From CAYJLC01 sp964370735 (GTDB lineage Bacteria; Bacillota; Clostridia; Oscillospirales; Butyricicoccaceae): a stretch of DNA of 64,000 bases. The stretch covers positions 1 to 64,000 of the forward strand of contig CAYJLC010000002.1 in NCBI GenBank assembly GCA_964370735.1, given 5' to 3'. The translations under genes and the position numbers were made by a program. The notes beneath the pieces are model-generated. The model ran no database searches. It was not told the DNA's origin and was given only the letters and a program-made list of their open reading frames with translations. Each line of letters begins with the position of its first letter. The stretch's first letter is position 1. This document shows positions 17,618-26,303 of the stretch, in pieces.

Positions 17618-18412
17618 CTAGTGTTCCTTTCTAAGAAGTTCGTAAGAAAGGCAGATAGGAATATCTGTATCTGGTAAAGTTGTGAAATGAGCATCAATAT
17701 TAAACGCTTCACGCAAAGTTTCATTCGTCATAACATCAGCAGGTTTCCCTTGTGCTATGATAGAACCTTTTTTAAGCACAATAAGTTCATCAGAAAATCT
17801 ACTAGCTTGGTTAATGTCGTGAAGAACCATAATAACTGTTATTTGTTTTTCTTTATTTAATTTTTGCACTAATTGTAAAACTTCAAGTTGGTATGCCATA
17901 TCAAGATAAGTAGTTGGCTCGTCAAGTAAAATAATATTTGTTTGTTGAGCTAAAACCATTGCAATCCATACACGTTGACGCTGACCACCAGAAAGCGAGT
18001 TTATGTTTCTATCTTTAAACTCAAGAAGATTAGTCTTAGAAAGTGCCCAATCTATGATTTCGTGGTCTTCCTTTGTCAGTATTTTATCTCTTTTTTTATG
18101 TGGATATCTTCCATACTCAACAACTTCGCAAACAGAAAGTCCGCTTGGGGCTTTTGGGCTTTGTGGAAGCATACCCATAATTTGTGCTATTTTTTTTGTG
18201 TTTGTCTTATGTACATTAAAATCTTCGACATAAACTTCGCCATGTTTTGGGTGTAAAACACGTCCTATTGTTTTAAGTAACGTAGATTTCCCACAGCCAT
18301 TTTCACCAATTATTGTAGTTACTGAACCTTTCTTTATCGAAAGTGATAAATCTTCGATTACAATAAGGTTATCGTACCCAACTTTAAGTGAACTTGCTTT
18401 AATTATTCCCAT
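17618..18412 (-). CDS. Iron-chelate ABC transporter ATPase (FepC/FecE type)
   Basis: A 264-residue ATP-binding subunit. Walker A GENGCGKST is at 36-44, the ABC signature LSGGQ at 140-144, Walker B ILLDEP at 161-166, and the switch His lies in VLHDINQ. The C-terminal part matches FepC-like subunits. It drives import through the FecCD permease next door. Start ATG 18412 has a GGAGG site. All catalytic residues are intact. Confidence 0.93.
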   Translation of the reverse strand: MGIIKASSLKVGYDNLIVIEDLSLSIKKGSVTTIIGENGCGKSTLLKTIGRVLHPKHGEVYVEDFNVHKTNTKKIAQIMGMLPQSPKAPSGLSVCEVVEYGRYPHKKRDKILTKEDHEIIDWALSKTNLLEFKDRNINSLSGGQRQRVWIAMVLAQQTNIILLDEPTTYLDMAYQLEVLQLVQKLNKEKQITVIMVLHDINQASRFSDELIVLKKGSIIAQGKPADVMTNETLREAFNIDAHFTTLPDTDIPICLSYELLRKEH

Positions 18413-18424
18413 TATGTCCTCCGA

Positions 18425-18646
18425 TTAATTTTTTTTAAAAGATAATGCTACAAGGTCGATGTTTTCTCTGAAATATGCGTTGTTTGTTGCTTGAAGTTTT
18501 GCGAAAACTTCATCAGTTTTATCTTCGTGTATGCTGATTACAGTTTCAAAATGATTGCCTTTTCCAGGGCCACCAGGTCCACCAGGGCCTTTTCCACCCA
18601 TTCCCATAGAAGGAGGTACTTTTGAAAAGTCTTTTTTGTTATCCGT
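18425..18646 (-). pseudogene. Remnant of a second ABC exporter subunit, start codon ACG
   Basis: Directly after the first exporter remnant, an AGGAGG site is followed at the right distance by ACG (18646-18644), not ATG. The frame then reads TDNKKDFSKVPPSMGMGG and a Gly/Pro-rich stretch, typical of the N-terminus of the second half-transporter in clostridial ABC exporter pairs. The remaining ~40 residues (from HFETVIS to the stop) do not look like a transporter and are unassigned. I infer start-codon loss plus deletion of almost the whole gene. Confidence 0.55.
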
Positions 18647-18647
18647 T

Positions 18648-19515
18648 TTAAACCTCCTCTGCCGCGTAAGTTGTTGAAACACTGTTATCTATTTGCAAAT
18701 TATAGATTTCTTTATAGACATCAGATTTATCTAAAAGCTCGGAATGTGTGCCAGTATCTGTGATTATTCCGTCATTCATAACAATGATAAAGTCTGAATG
18801 GATTATAGAAGAAATTCTTTGTGCTATGATAATTTTTATAATATTTAAAGCACACGTCTTTAAAAACAAGGTTTCCGCTTTCTACTAATTTTTCAGGATA
18901 TTCAGCATCGTCGAATGATATATCAAACTTTTCTTCCTCGAATTTTTCGCGATTAAAGGCTTTAATAACCCTTATATTTGTAAGCCCTTCCCAAACTGAC
19001 ACATTAAGTGCATCGATTTTATCTTGAAGTTTTGAAAATCTTGGATAGGAAATTTGAAGCACAATATATACGATTAAAGCTAATATCGGTGCTAAAATAA
19101 GAAAGATTGTCGACATAGACGGGCTGATTGCAATAGCCATTATGATAGCGCCGATAAGCATACCTGGTGCTCTAAAAAGCATACGCAAGCAAGTTACAAC
19201 TAGCTGACCAAGTTGCATTATATCGTTAGTAAGCCTTGTGATTAGCGAACCTGTACTAAATTTATCTATGTTGTTAAACGAAAAGTTTTGAATTTTTTCG
19301 AATACATCATCTCTTAAATCGTGGCAAAAATTCACCGATGCCTTTGTGGCAAAATATGATGCACCAACACCCCCACACACCGAAAGAATGGCGAGTAAAA
19401 TCATTTGAACAGTTGTAATAAGTACATCGTTTACGCCACCGTTTTCATTAACTAAGTTTATAATTTCTGCCGAAAGTGATGGAATATATACATCATTCAT
19501 TCTCCTCACAGTCAA
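18648..19515 (-). pseudogene. Remnant of an ABC exporter half-transporter with internal deletions
   Basis: Pieces of one ABC exporter occur in order but in two frames. The N-terminal ~25 residues are missing; the membrane domain runs from VYIPSLSAEI to RVIKAFNREKFEEEKFD; it then jumps to the linker just before the nucleotide domain (EYPEKLVESGNLVFKDVCFKY). A second jump near 18840 changes frame and lands at the H-loop (IIAQRISSIIHSDFIIVMND), continuing to the normal C-terminus. Walker A, signature and Walker B are all gone. Non-functional. Its exported substrate is unknown. Confidence 0.85.
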
Positions 19516-19713
19516 TTAATTTACACAAGTATAGCATGTTTAGTTTCCGATGTCAAGTCCTTTATACCGAACTCGAAAAGCTAGAAATCGTGATTAATCA
19601 ACATTTTTGCAAAATTATTATATTCAAATTAGAATTTAGAGGTGAAATACTATCTTTAAAAAGTATAAAAAAGTTGATACAATTAAGTGACAAAAAAGAT
19701 TTTTAGGGGGATA
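19516..19713. other. Intergenic region with a possible gene remnant
   Basis: No complete gene is seen. A plus-strand frame ending near 19706 (ELEKLEIVINQHF..., LSLKSIKKLIQLSDK) looks protein-like and may be the tail of a lost gene, but I cannot name it. No clear promoter for the minus-strand relics was found. Confidence 0.3.
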
Positions 19714-19747
19714 AAAAAACTCAGACTAAATACAGTCTGAGTTTTTT
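19714..19747. terminator. Terminator of the dehydrogenase gene
   Basis: ACTCAGACT (19719-19727) pairs with AGTCTGAGT (19734-19742), flanked by A- and T-runs, just downstream of the minus-strand dehydrogenase. Confidence 0.85.
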
Positions 19748-19759
19748 ATTATTTACAAA

Positions 19760-21028
19760 TTAAATTGCATAAATATCAACATTATGATAGTCAAGAAGAT
19801 ATTTTTCAGCTTCTTTTGACCAAATATTATTGGTTTTTTTGCAAATTTCACCTAAGTTTTTAAATAATTCACTATTTTCACCTAGTTTTTCGAAATCAGC
19901 AATGGCAGTAAGTGGCATCTCGATATGTGGGTACACAAGACGTTTGCCAGCTTTCATTGTACCTAAATTCATGATAGCCTCAGGGCAACAATCTATTCCA
20001 CCAACATGAGTAACCATATACGAAGGATTTATTTCGCCTTTTGCACTCATTTCGATAGAAAGCATCATATCTTCTGGCGAGCCACCCGATGTTCCGACAA
20101 CATGTGTGCTTTCATAATGCACATTGTAGAAATTAAACGGAACTGTAAAGTTTTTATCCGATGGACCTGCAAAGAAATTAAGACAACCATCATTGCCTAA
20201 AATTTTGTCAGCTTGCTCTAAAAGAGGAGCACTTGCAACAAAGGCTACAACATCATCATATCCTTTGCCATCAGACAGTTCAAGCAGTTTTTCAGTGCTA
20301 TTTTCGCAAGAAGTATTAACATATACAAGTTTTACGCCTTTAGATGCAGCATATTCTTCAGAAATAAGTGATTTTGCACGATTTAAGCTTTCCTCATTAA
20401 TTTCCGTAACGACAACTAACGATGGTTTAAATCTAGAATTGATAGCATAATCAATCGCGCCAATTCCCATAGGGCCTGTGCTTCCTAAAAGTGCAAGTCT
20501 ACCACCTTTTTTAATGCCCATATAATGATTATAGTCATATTGAATTGTATGGAAAGACGCCTCAAACGCACCGATTATACAGCACATAGGCTCTGCTAGA
20601 GATGCATTTGCAAAGTAGTCATCATTATACGGAAGAACGCAGTTTAAATCGATAGCCATTTTCGGAATGATGCAATAAGTAGCATTTCCACCGAAATACG
20701 GATAACTATATCCAGCAGAATATCCACTTTCAAGACCCATTGCTGGTTGTAATACAAATTTGTCTTTAGGCTTAAATTTATCTTCTAAATTTTTACCTAC
20801 TTTAACAATTATGCCTGCAAATTCATGTCCTGTGATTATAGGATTTTCACTGATATCATCAGGAACACGTTTATGATCCTCACCTAAAGTCGCTGCTTTA
20901 TAAGTAGATAAACAAAGCGAATTTGAAACGATTTTTACCAAAAGTTCGTCTTCGGTTATTTCAGGAAGGTCATATTCCATTACTTTAATTTTACTTTTTC
21001 CATATAATACGGCTGCTTTTGTTTTCAT
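19760..21028 (-). CDS. Medium-chain alcohol/sugar-phosphate dehydrogenase, YggP/SorE-like
   Basis: A 422-residue medium-chain dehydrogenase-like protein, longer than sorbitol dehydrogenase and the size of L-sorbose-1-phosphate reductase or E. coli YggP. Marks: GHEFAG with the catalytic-domain Glu (67-72 region), a GSTGPMGIG dinucleotide-binding loop, and LAEPMCCIIGAFEA. It probably oxidises or reduces a sugar-alcohol phosphate delivered by the PTS genes upstream. The E. coli cmt locus carries the same combination, which supports the assignment. A terminator lies between it and the PTS gene, so its expression may be lower. Exact substrate unknown. Confidence 0.8.
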   Translation of the reverse strand: MKTKAAVLYGKSKIKVMEYDLPEITEDELLVKIVSNSLCLSTYKAATLGEDHKRVPDDISENPIITGHEFAGIIVKVGKNLEDKFKPKDKFVLQPAMGLESGYSAGYSYPYFGGNATYCIIPKMAIDLNCVLPYNDDYFANASLAEPMCCIIGAFEASFHTIQYDYNHYMGIKKGGRLALLGSTGPMGIGAIDYAINSRFKPSLVVVTEINEESLNRAKSLISEEYAASKGVKLVYVNTSCENSTEKLLELSDGKGYDDVVAFVASAPLLEQADKILGNDGCLNFFAGPSDKNFTVPFNFYNVHYESTHVVGTSGGSPEDMMLSIEMSAKGEINPSYMVTHVGGIDCCPEAIMNLGTMKAGKRLVYPHIEMPLTAIADFEKLGENSELFKNLGEICKKTNNIWSKEAEKYLLDYHNVDIYAI

Positions 21029-21050
21029 CCTGTATTTCCTTTCTAAAAAA

Positions 21051-21076
21051 AGTTTCGGGCGATTAAACCCGAAACT
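21051..21076 (-). terminator. Intra-locus terminator between cmtA and the dehydrogenase
   Basis: AGTTTCGGG pairs with CCCGAAACT and is followed on the minus strand by TTTTTTT, ending ~15 bases before the dehydrogenase start. It should reduce or condition read-through into the last gene. Confidence 0.8.
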
Positions 21077-21081
21077 AAGTA

Positions 21082-22464
21082 TTAAACTGATACCATATCT
21101 TCGATTAAAGCATCAATATTAGGGTCATTTAAGTAGTTTTTAATTGTAATTATGCGTTTGTCTTTAAATTTTAGAAGTGCTCTGTCTTTTAAATTCTCGT
21201 GAATTACGATTACATCGGCATCTTCTGGAACTTTTTCGATAGCATAATTTGCAACTTTTGCCTCAATATTTAATGCTGAAATTTTCTTGTTAAATGTTGT
21301 TGCACCTAATGCACTACTTCCTAAACCAGCATCGCAAGCAAAAGCGATATGTCTTGGAGATTCAGAAGAATTCATTACATTACCTAAAACTTTTTTGCCT
21401 TCTGCTTTCATGCTTTTTGATTTTTTAGCAGATGCTTCTAAAGCTTCATCGTCAGTTTGCTTGCTTGTTTTTAAAATTAATGATGCAAGCGCGAAACTTA
21501 CAGCAGTTGCTACAAATACACCAGCGATTACGCCTAAATGATCTCCTCTTGGAGTAAGAGCTAGATAAGCAAAGATTGAACCTGGGCTAGGGCCTGCAAC
21601 TAAACCAACATTTAAGAATTGGAAAGTTAAGATACCACAAGCAGAACCAACGATCATTGGGATAATCATTAGAGGCTTCATAAGTACATAAGGGAAGTAG
21701 ATTTCGTGGATACCACCTAGGAAGTGGATAATCATAGCGCCTGGTGCAGATTTTTTAGACATACCTTTGCCAAATACTGAGAATGCAGCAAGGATACCTA
21801 AACCAGCGCCTGGGTTTGATGCTACCATAAAGAATAAAGATTTACCAGACTCTAAAGCGTCTTGCATTCCTAATGGGTAATAAATACCTTGGTCAATTAC
21901 ATTGTTTAGGAATAAAACTTTTGCAGGCTCGTTAATAACTGCAAGAAGTGGTAAGAAACCAGTTGCAACGAAAGCTTCGATAGCTACTACTACGAAACTA
22001 TTTGCAATTCCGATAGCAGGACCGATAAAGTTATACGAAATAAGTGTTAAAATTAATCCGATTATGCCTAGAGAGAAATTGTTTACTATCATTTCAAATC
22101 CGCCAGCAACTTTACCCTCGATAAGTTTGTCGAATTTTTTGATAATATAAGCGCTTAGTGGTCCCATAATCATGGCACCTAAGAACATTGCTATGTCTGA
22201 ACCTACAATAAGTCCCATAGTAGCTACTGTTCCGATTATTGCCCCTCTTTCGCCAGCTACTAGCTTACCACCCATATATGCTAGTAATAAAGGTAAAAGA
22301 TAAGTAATCATTGGCCCTACTAAAGCTGCAAAATGCTCGTTTGGAAGCCATCCTGTTGGAATAAATAAGGCTGTAATAAAACCCCATGCGATGAATGCAC
22401 CCATGTTTGGAATAACCATTGCTGTTAAAAATCCACCGAATGCCTGTAATTTTGCTCTGTTCAT
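21082..22464 (-). CDS. cmtA: PTS mannitol-type IICB component, CmtA-like
   Basis: A 460-residue PTS permease of the mannitol family. The IIC part (to ~340) carries NMGAFIAWGFITALFIP, MGPLSAYI, INEPAKVLFLNN (conserved substrate Glu) and FLGGIHEIYFPYVLMKP. The IIB part holds the phospho-Cys in CDAGLGSSALG, around residue 375. No IIA is fused; it is encoded separately two genes upstream. Length and sequence pattern follow E. coli CmtA more than a full MtlA. It imports and phosphorylates a hexitol or a related polyol. The true substrate of CmtA-type permeases is not settled. Confidence 0.9.
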   Translation of the reverse strand: MNRAKLQAFGGFLTAMVIPNMGAFIAWGFITALFIPTGWLPNEHFAALVGPMITYLLPLLLAYMGGKLVAGERGAIIGTVATMGLIVGSDIAMFLGAMIMGPLSAYIIKKFDKLIEGKVAGGFEMIVNNFSLGIIGLILTLISYNFIGPAIGIANSFVVVAIEAFVATGFLPLLAVINEPAKVLFLNNVIDQGIYYPLGMQDALESGKSLFFMVASNPGAGLGILAAFSVFGKGMSKKSAPGAMIIHFLGGIHEIYFPYVLMKPLMIIPMIVGSACGILTFQFLNVGLVAGPSPGSIFAYLALTPRGDHLGVIAGVFVATAVSFALASLILKTSKQTDDEALEASAKKSKSMKAEGKKVLGNVMNSSESPRHIAFACDAGLGSSALGATTFNKKISALNIEAKVANYAIEKVPEDADVIVIHENLKDRALLKFKDKRIITIKNYLNDPNIDALIEDMVSV

Positions 22465-22465
22465 T

Positions 22466-23182
22466 TTAAATCTCTCCTCTTTTTAAAATATATTTAAAAT
22501 CTAAAAGTTCTAATGTTATATCTGTTTCATTTCGATTTTCTAAAACATATTTAACATTTACACTATCAGATTTTAGATAAAACTCAAGTGCTTCTTTCTC
22601 ATCTTTTCCACCACGAATCTTCCTTGAAACCAATCTATCTTTAAGCATTTCTTCTTTAGCTTCTATAAAAATACTAAAGTCACAATATTTATTAAGATTT
22701 TCCCATTTTTCTTCGGTGGATGCTAAATAATTTCCCTCTAAAAGAACGATTTTTTTGTCAACAAGAATGCTATCTTCTACGGGGTTATGTAAATTTCGGT
22801 CATAAATCGGAAAATATACATCATTTTCTGTTAGTTTAGATACTTTTTCTGTTAGTTTTTCGATATCAAATGTGTCAATGGCACCTTTTCTTTTGGATAA
22901 ATTATTTTCTAAAAGATAGTCATTGTAAAAATGAAAACCGTCTATGCCTATCGATTGAATGTCTGAAAAACCTAACTTGATTTTCGCAAGATATTCTAAA
23001 AAATTCACCAAAGTTGACTTGCCAACGGCTGGTGGTGCAGAAATAAACACAATTAGTCGACTATTTTTCTCTTTTTGCATACAAATTAGCTTTTTTATAA
23101 GTGGGAGAAAAATTTCATCTACATTTTTATCATCAAAAAAACCTTCGACCAAAAAGCCGTTAACCATCGAACTAAACTGCAT
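22466..23182 (-). CDS. Uridine kinase-like P-loop kinase, YggC-like
   Basis: A 238-residue P-loop kinase of the phosphoribulokinase/uridine kinase class. Walker A is SAPPAVGKST; DGFHFYNDYL and the RRKGAIDTFD-like KRKGAIDTF segment fit the YggC/FrcK-like group, with LLEGNYL as the second strand. It probably phosphorylates a sugar or nucleoside-like metabolite. Start ATG 23182 follows GGAGG and overlaps the IIA stop by 11 bases; a longer frame upstream lacks a site. Its place in a cmt-type locus suggests a second phosphorylation step after PTS import. Confidence 0.8.
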   Translation of the reverse strand: MQFSSMVNGFLVEGFFDDKNVDEIFLPLIKKLICMQKEKNSRLIVFISAPPAVGKSTLVNFLEYLAKIKLGFSDIQSIGIDGFHFYNDYLLENNLSKRKGAIDTFDIEKLTEKVSKLTENDVYFPIYDRNLHNPVEDSILVDKKIVLLEGNYLASTEEKWENLNKYCDFSIFIEAKEEMLKDRLVSRKIRGGKDEKEALEFYLKSDSVNVKYVLENRNETDITLELLDFKYILKRGEI

Positions 23183-23597
23183 CAAATACCTCCGAAATAA
23201 CATCTATCGACGAAGTATCAAGAACTTTTTGAACTTTATCATCGTCTAGAAAAAAGTCTGCAAGGTTTGCTAGTGCATCCATGTGCGAATTGCTATCTTT
23301 CGCTGCAAGACAAATTACAAGTCGAACCTCGGTATCGTTAGGATACAAAACAGGGTTATTTAATTTCAAAATCGAAATTGCAGATTTCAATGCTCCTGTT
23401 TCACTTCTTGCGTGTGGCAATGCAATATTTGGTGCAACCACGATATACGGACCGTTTACTAAAACATTTTCTATCATAGCGTCTACATACCCTTGGTTAA
23501 TGCTACCATTTTCAAGCAGTGGGATTGCAGCCTCTTTAATAGACTCTTTCCAACATGTTATCCCATCTTTTATTGCGATATTTGAACAAATTCCCAT
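23172..23597 (-). CDS. cmtB: PTS IIA component, CmtB-like
   Basis: A 141-residue PTS EIIA protein of the fructose/mannitol/ascorbate type. The phospho-acceptor His lies in APNIALPHARSE, preceded by NGPYIVVAP, very close to the pattern of E. coli CmtB. It passes phosphate from HPr to the IIB domain of CmtA. Start ATG 23597 is chosen because GAGGTGAT precedes it; an earlier in-frame start is poorer. It is the first gene of the minus-strand operon and is divergent from the activator gene. Confidence 0.88.
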   Translation of the reverse strand: MGICSNIAIKDGITCWKESIKEAAIPLLENGSINQGYVDAMIENVLVNGPYIVVAPNIALPHARSETGALKSAISILKLNNPVLYPNDTEVRLVICLAAKDSNSHMDALANLADFFLDDDKVQKVLDTSSIDVISEVFDAV

Positions 23598-23767
23598 GTA
23601 AATCACCTCGTATTTATTTTGTGTCTTAATCATAACATTTTTATCACAATTATTCAATTCACAATTTATTTCCATAATTTTTGCAAAAAATTTATACCCT
23701 GTTAACGATTAATAAATATATACAAATTCGTTATAAAGTGTTATACTTTAAAAAAGAGGTGATTTTC

Positions 23768-25807
23768 TTGTTAAACGATAAGGATATTAAAATATTAAAT
23801 ACAATTTATCAAAATAAAAGTCCAATGAATATTAAGGAACTTGCAAATTTATGCAATTTAAGCCCGAGAAGTATTCGGAATTACATAGATAAAATAAACG
23901 AAAATTTTAATTTTAAATGCATAGAGTTAAATTTGGGGATATGCTCTATTACAAATGATAAAATTGTTTCAGAATTTTTAGAAAGTTGCCATTTAAGTTA
24001 TTTTTCAAGCGAACTTATTACAAAATATATGTTGTATCAAGTTGTTACTCAGGATGAAATAAATTTAACTCATATAGCTGAAAAGTTTGAAATAAGTAGG
24101 ACTTCAGCGAAGAATTATTTAACTTCGCTTAAAAATAGTTTGGTAAGTTACCACCTTAAAATCGAGCATAATCCTAAAAAAGGACTTGTTTTGCTAGGCA
24201 AAGAAATAGACAAACGTCGACTTTTAATTTCGTTATTGCTTAAATTTGACAAGCTAGAATCTATTGAAAAGAGAACGATTTATTCGCTTGTTAAAATCTA
24301 TTTTGATGAGTATTATAAAACAGCCGTTGACCTATGTATCGTAAAACTAAGGCAATATTTGCTTTTTTCACTTTCAGATGAATCATACAAAACGTTATAT
24401 TATTATTTTGTAACAACGATAGCAAGAGTGAAAAGAGATTTTTTATTAGAAACAAATTTGAACAAAGCATTTATAAAGAGTTCTAAAGAATATAAAATTA
24501 TAAAACCGATGGTAGCTGGCTTAGAAACTATGCTAAATACTACGATAAATGAAGATGAATTTGTAGAAATTGTCGATATAGTAATGGGGCTGAATTATTC
24601 TAATAATCGTGAAACCGAGTACACAAATTGGTTTGAATATGACTTATTTATATCTAAAATTATTAGAAGATTTAGTTCGATTTATGAAAGTAATTTAGTC
24701 TATGATTATGAACTTTATGACAATTTACTGCATCATATCAAGCCTACAATGTATAGAATTTCAAATAAAATCAAGCTTAGCGATTTTGATTATGGTTATA
24801 TAATAAAAGAAGCAAATCGAGAATATAATATTGTGAAAAAAATATTGATAGAGCTTAATTTTTTTCCTCAAAATGAACATATTGAGTATTATAGAGATGA
24901 AATTGCATTGATTTGCCTGCATTTTAAGACTGCTGTCGACCGAAATGCCAATAATGATAAGCGAAACAAAAAACTTCTTGTGGTTTGTTCTTATGGATAT
25001 GGGACATCAAGGCTTGTTATGAAACGCATTCTTGAAACTTATGACGTGAAAAAAATCGATACAATAGCCCTTTATGAGCTTAAAAACACAAATGTTTCGG
25101 AATATGACTTAATAATTTCGGTTATTGGCGAAGAAAATTTTGATACTGAAAAAACTGTTTTAAAAATAAACCCTATAATGGGAAAAGAAGATTTTGAGCT
25201 GTTATCTTTGTATCTTGCGATGAAAAAGTATGAAAGAATAAAGATTTCTAAGCTTTTATCTATTATTTGTAATGAAAAAACTCTGGAAGAGAAAAAAATC
25301 ATCGCAAACAAAATTATCGAGGGATTTCCGAATAATTTTATAAATGATATGTCAGAAAGTCAAAACCAAAATATATTGATACCGATTGAAAATATAATTA
25401 TTGATTATGATGGAAAGAATATCAGCGATGTAATTTCAAAAGCTGGTGACCTATTAGTTTCAAATGGTTATGCCGACGAAAGTTATAAGAGAGATTTGAT
25501 ATCCTCGTTTGAAAATTATGGTGATTATATGATGATAGGGGAAGACGTTGCGATACCACATACCAAAAATAACAACAATGTGTTGCGCACAGGATTTACA
25601 TTTATAAGGCTTAAAGAACCGATTAAATTTAAGGGAAATTATATCTCGATGCTTTTTACTTTCTGCTCGAAAAACAACAAAGACCATTTAGATTCGTTAA
25701 TTTTAATTTCAAATATAATCAATGATTATTCGCAAAAGCAGACATTACAAACATTAAACACACGAGAAAAAGTAGCTGATTTATTTGCTATGTTAAATAC
25801 ATTATAG
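23768..25807 (+). CDS. MtlR/BglG-type PTS-regulated transcriptional activator
   Basis: A 679-residue multidomain regulator: two N-terminal helix-turn-helix units (MNIKELANLCNLSPRSIRNYI and a second near residue 90), two PRD domains with His targets (including LHHIKP), an EIIB-like domain with Cys in CSYGYGTSR, and a C-terminal EIIA-like domain with GEDVAIPHTK. Such proteins activate PTS operons when phosphorylation signals substrate. Start TTG 23768 fits AGAGGTG 6 bases before; a longer frame lacks a site. It faces cmtB, so it most likely controls the cmt-like operon. A TATACA/TATACT promoter (23719-23747) is possible. Confidence 0.9.
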   Translation: MLNDKDIKILNTIYQNKSPMNIKELANLCNLSPRSIRNYIDKINENFNFKCIELNLGICSITNDKIVSEFLESCHLSYFSSELITKYMLYQVVTQDEINLTHIAEKFEISRTSAKNYLTSLKNSLVSYHLKIEHNPKKGLVLLGKEIDKRRLLISLLLKFDKLESIEKRTIYSLVKIYFDEYYKTAVDLCIVKLRQYLLFSLSDESYKTLYYYFVTTIARVKRDFLLETNLNKAFIKSSKEYKIIKPMVAGLETMLNTTINEDEFVEIVDIVMGLNYSNNRETEYTNWFEYDLFISKIIRRFSSIYESNLVYDYELYDNLLHHIKPTMYRISNKIKLSDFDYGYIIKEANREYNIVKKILIELNFFPQNEHIEYYRDEIALICLHFKTAVDRNANNDKRNKKLLVVCSYGYGTSRLVMKRILETYDVKKIDTIALYELKNTNVSEYDLIISVIGEENFDTEKTVLKINPIMGKEDFELLSLYLAMKKYERIKISKLLSIICNEKTLEEKKIIANKIIEGFPNNFINDMSESQNQNILIPIENIIIDYDGKNISDVISKAGDLLVSNGYADESYKRDLISSFENYGDYMMIGEDVAIPHTKNNNNVLRTGFTFIRLKEPIKFKGNYISMLFTFCSKNNKDHLDSLILISNIINDYSQKQTLQTLNTREKVADLFAMLNTL

Positions 25808-25840
25808 CAAAAAAGTTTGCTATATTAAGCTCTGATATAA

Positions 25841-25879
25841 AAAACCCAATATTTCAAAAAAATGAAATATTGGGTTTTT
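25841..25879. terminator. Bidirectional terminator
   Basis: AAAAACCCAATATTTC pairs with GAAATATTGGGTTTTT between the convergent activator and DUF898 genes. Confidence 0.88.
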
Positions 25880-25911
25880 AGCGTTGCTTATGTTAAGTTT
25901 TAAAATACGTT

Positions 25912-26217
25912 TTAGTCACAAAAACTCGTGTTTTTTACTTTCCATTTTTCAAGCTCGATGAAAAGCCAGAACGAATATATTCCGAGTGTAATCACGCAAA
26001 GTATTAGCCATTTTATCCAGTTTCCAAAAAGCCCCATGGCTGTTCCGTTAAATTTTAGCCTACGACCTTCTACAACTGTGTGATTGATTTTCCAACCATA
26101 AACCATACAAAGTGCCCAAGGATAACAAATACCAAAGGTAACTGTTGTTATTATTGCGCCTAAAATATTCCAACCAATCCAACTTATAAGCCCACCATCA
26201 AAATATGAATTTTGCAT
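25912..26217 (-). CDS. DUF898-type small membrane protein
   Basis: A 101-residue protein with two hydrophobic segments (WNILGAIITTVTFGICYPWAL and WIKWLILCVITLGIYSFWLFI), the repeated G-I-x-x-x-W pattern of YjgN/DUF898 proteins, and a charged loop between (HTVVEGRRLKFNG). Function of the family is unknown. It has AGGAGG before its ATG and stands alone. Confidence 0.75.
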   Translation of the reverse strand: MQNSYFDGGLISWIGWNILGAIITTVTFGICYPWALCMVYGWKINHTVVEGRRLKFNGTAMGLFGNWIKWLILCVITLGIYSFWLFIELEKWKVKNTSFCD

Positions 26218-26303
26218 AGAAACAACCTCCTAAATTTTATATAAATTAATTATAGCATGTTATAAGCATAAAATCAACTTTACTTATAAAAGTAAGTGTT
26301 TTA

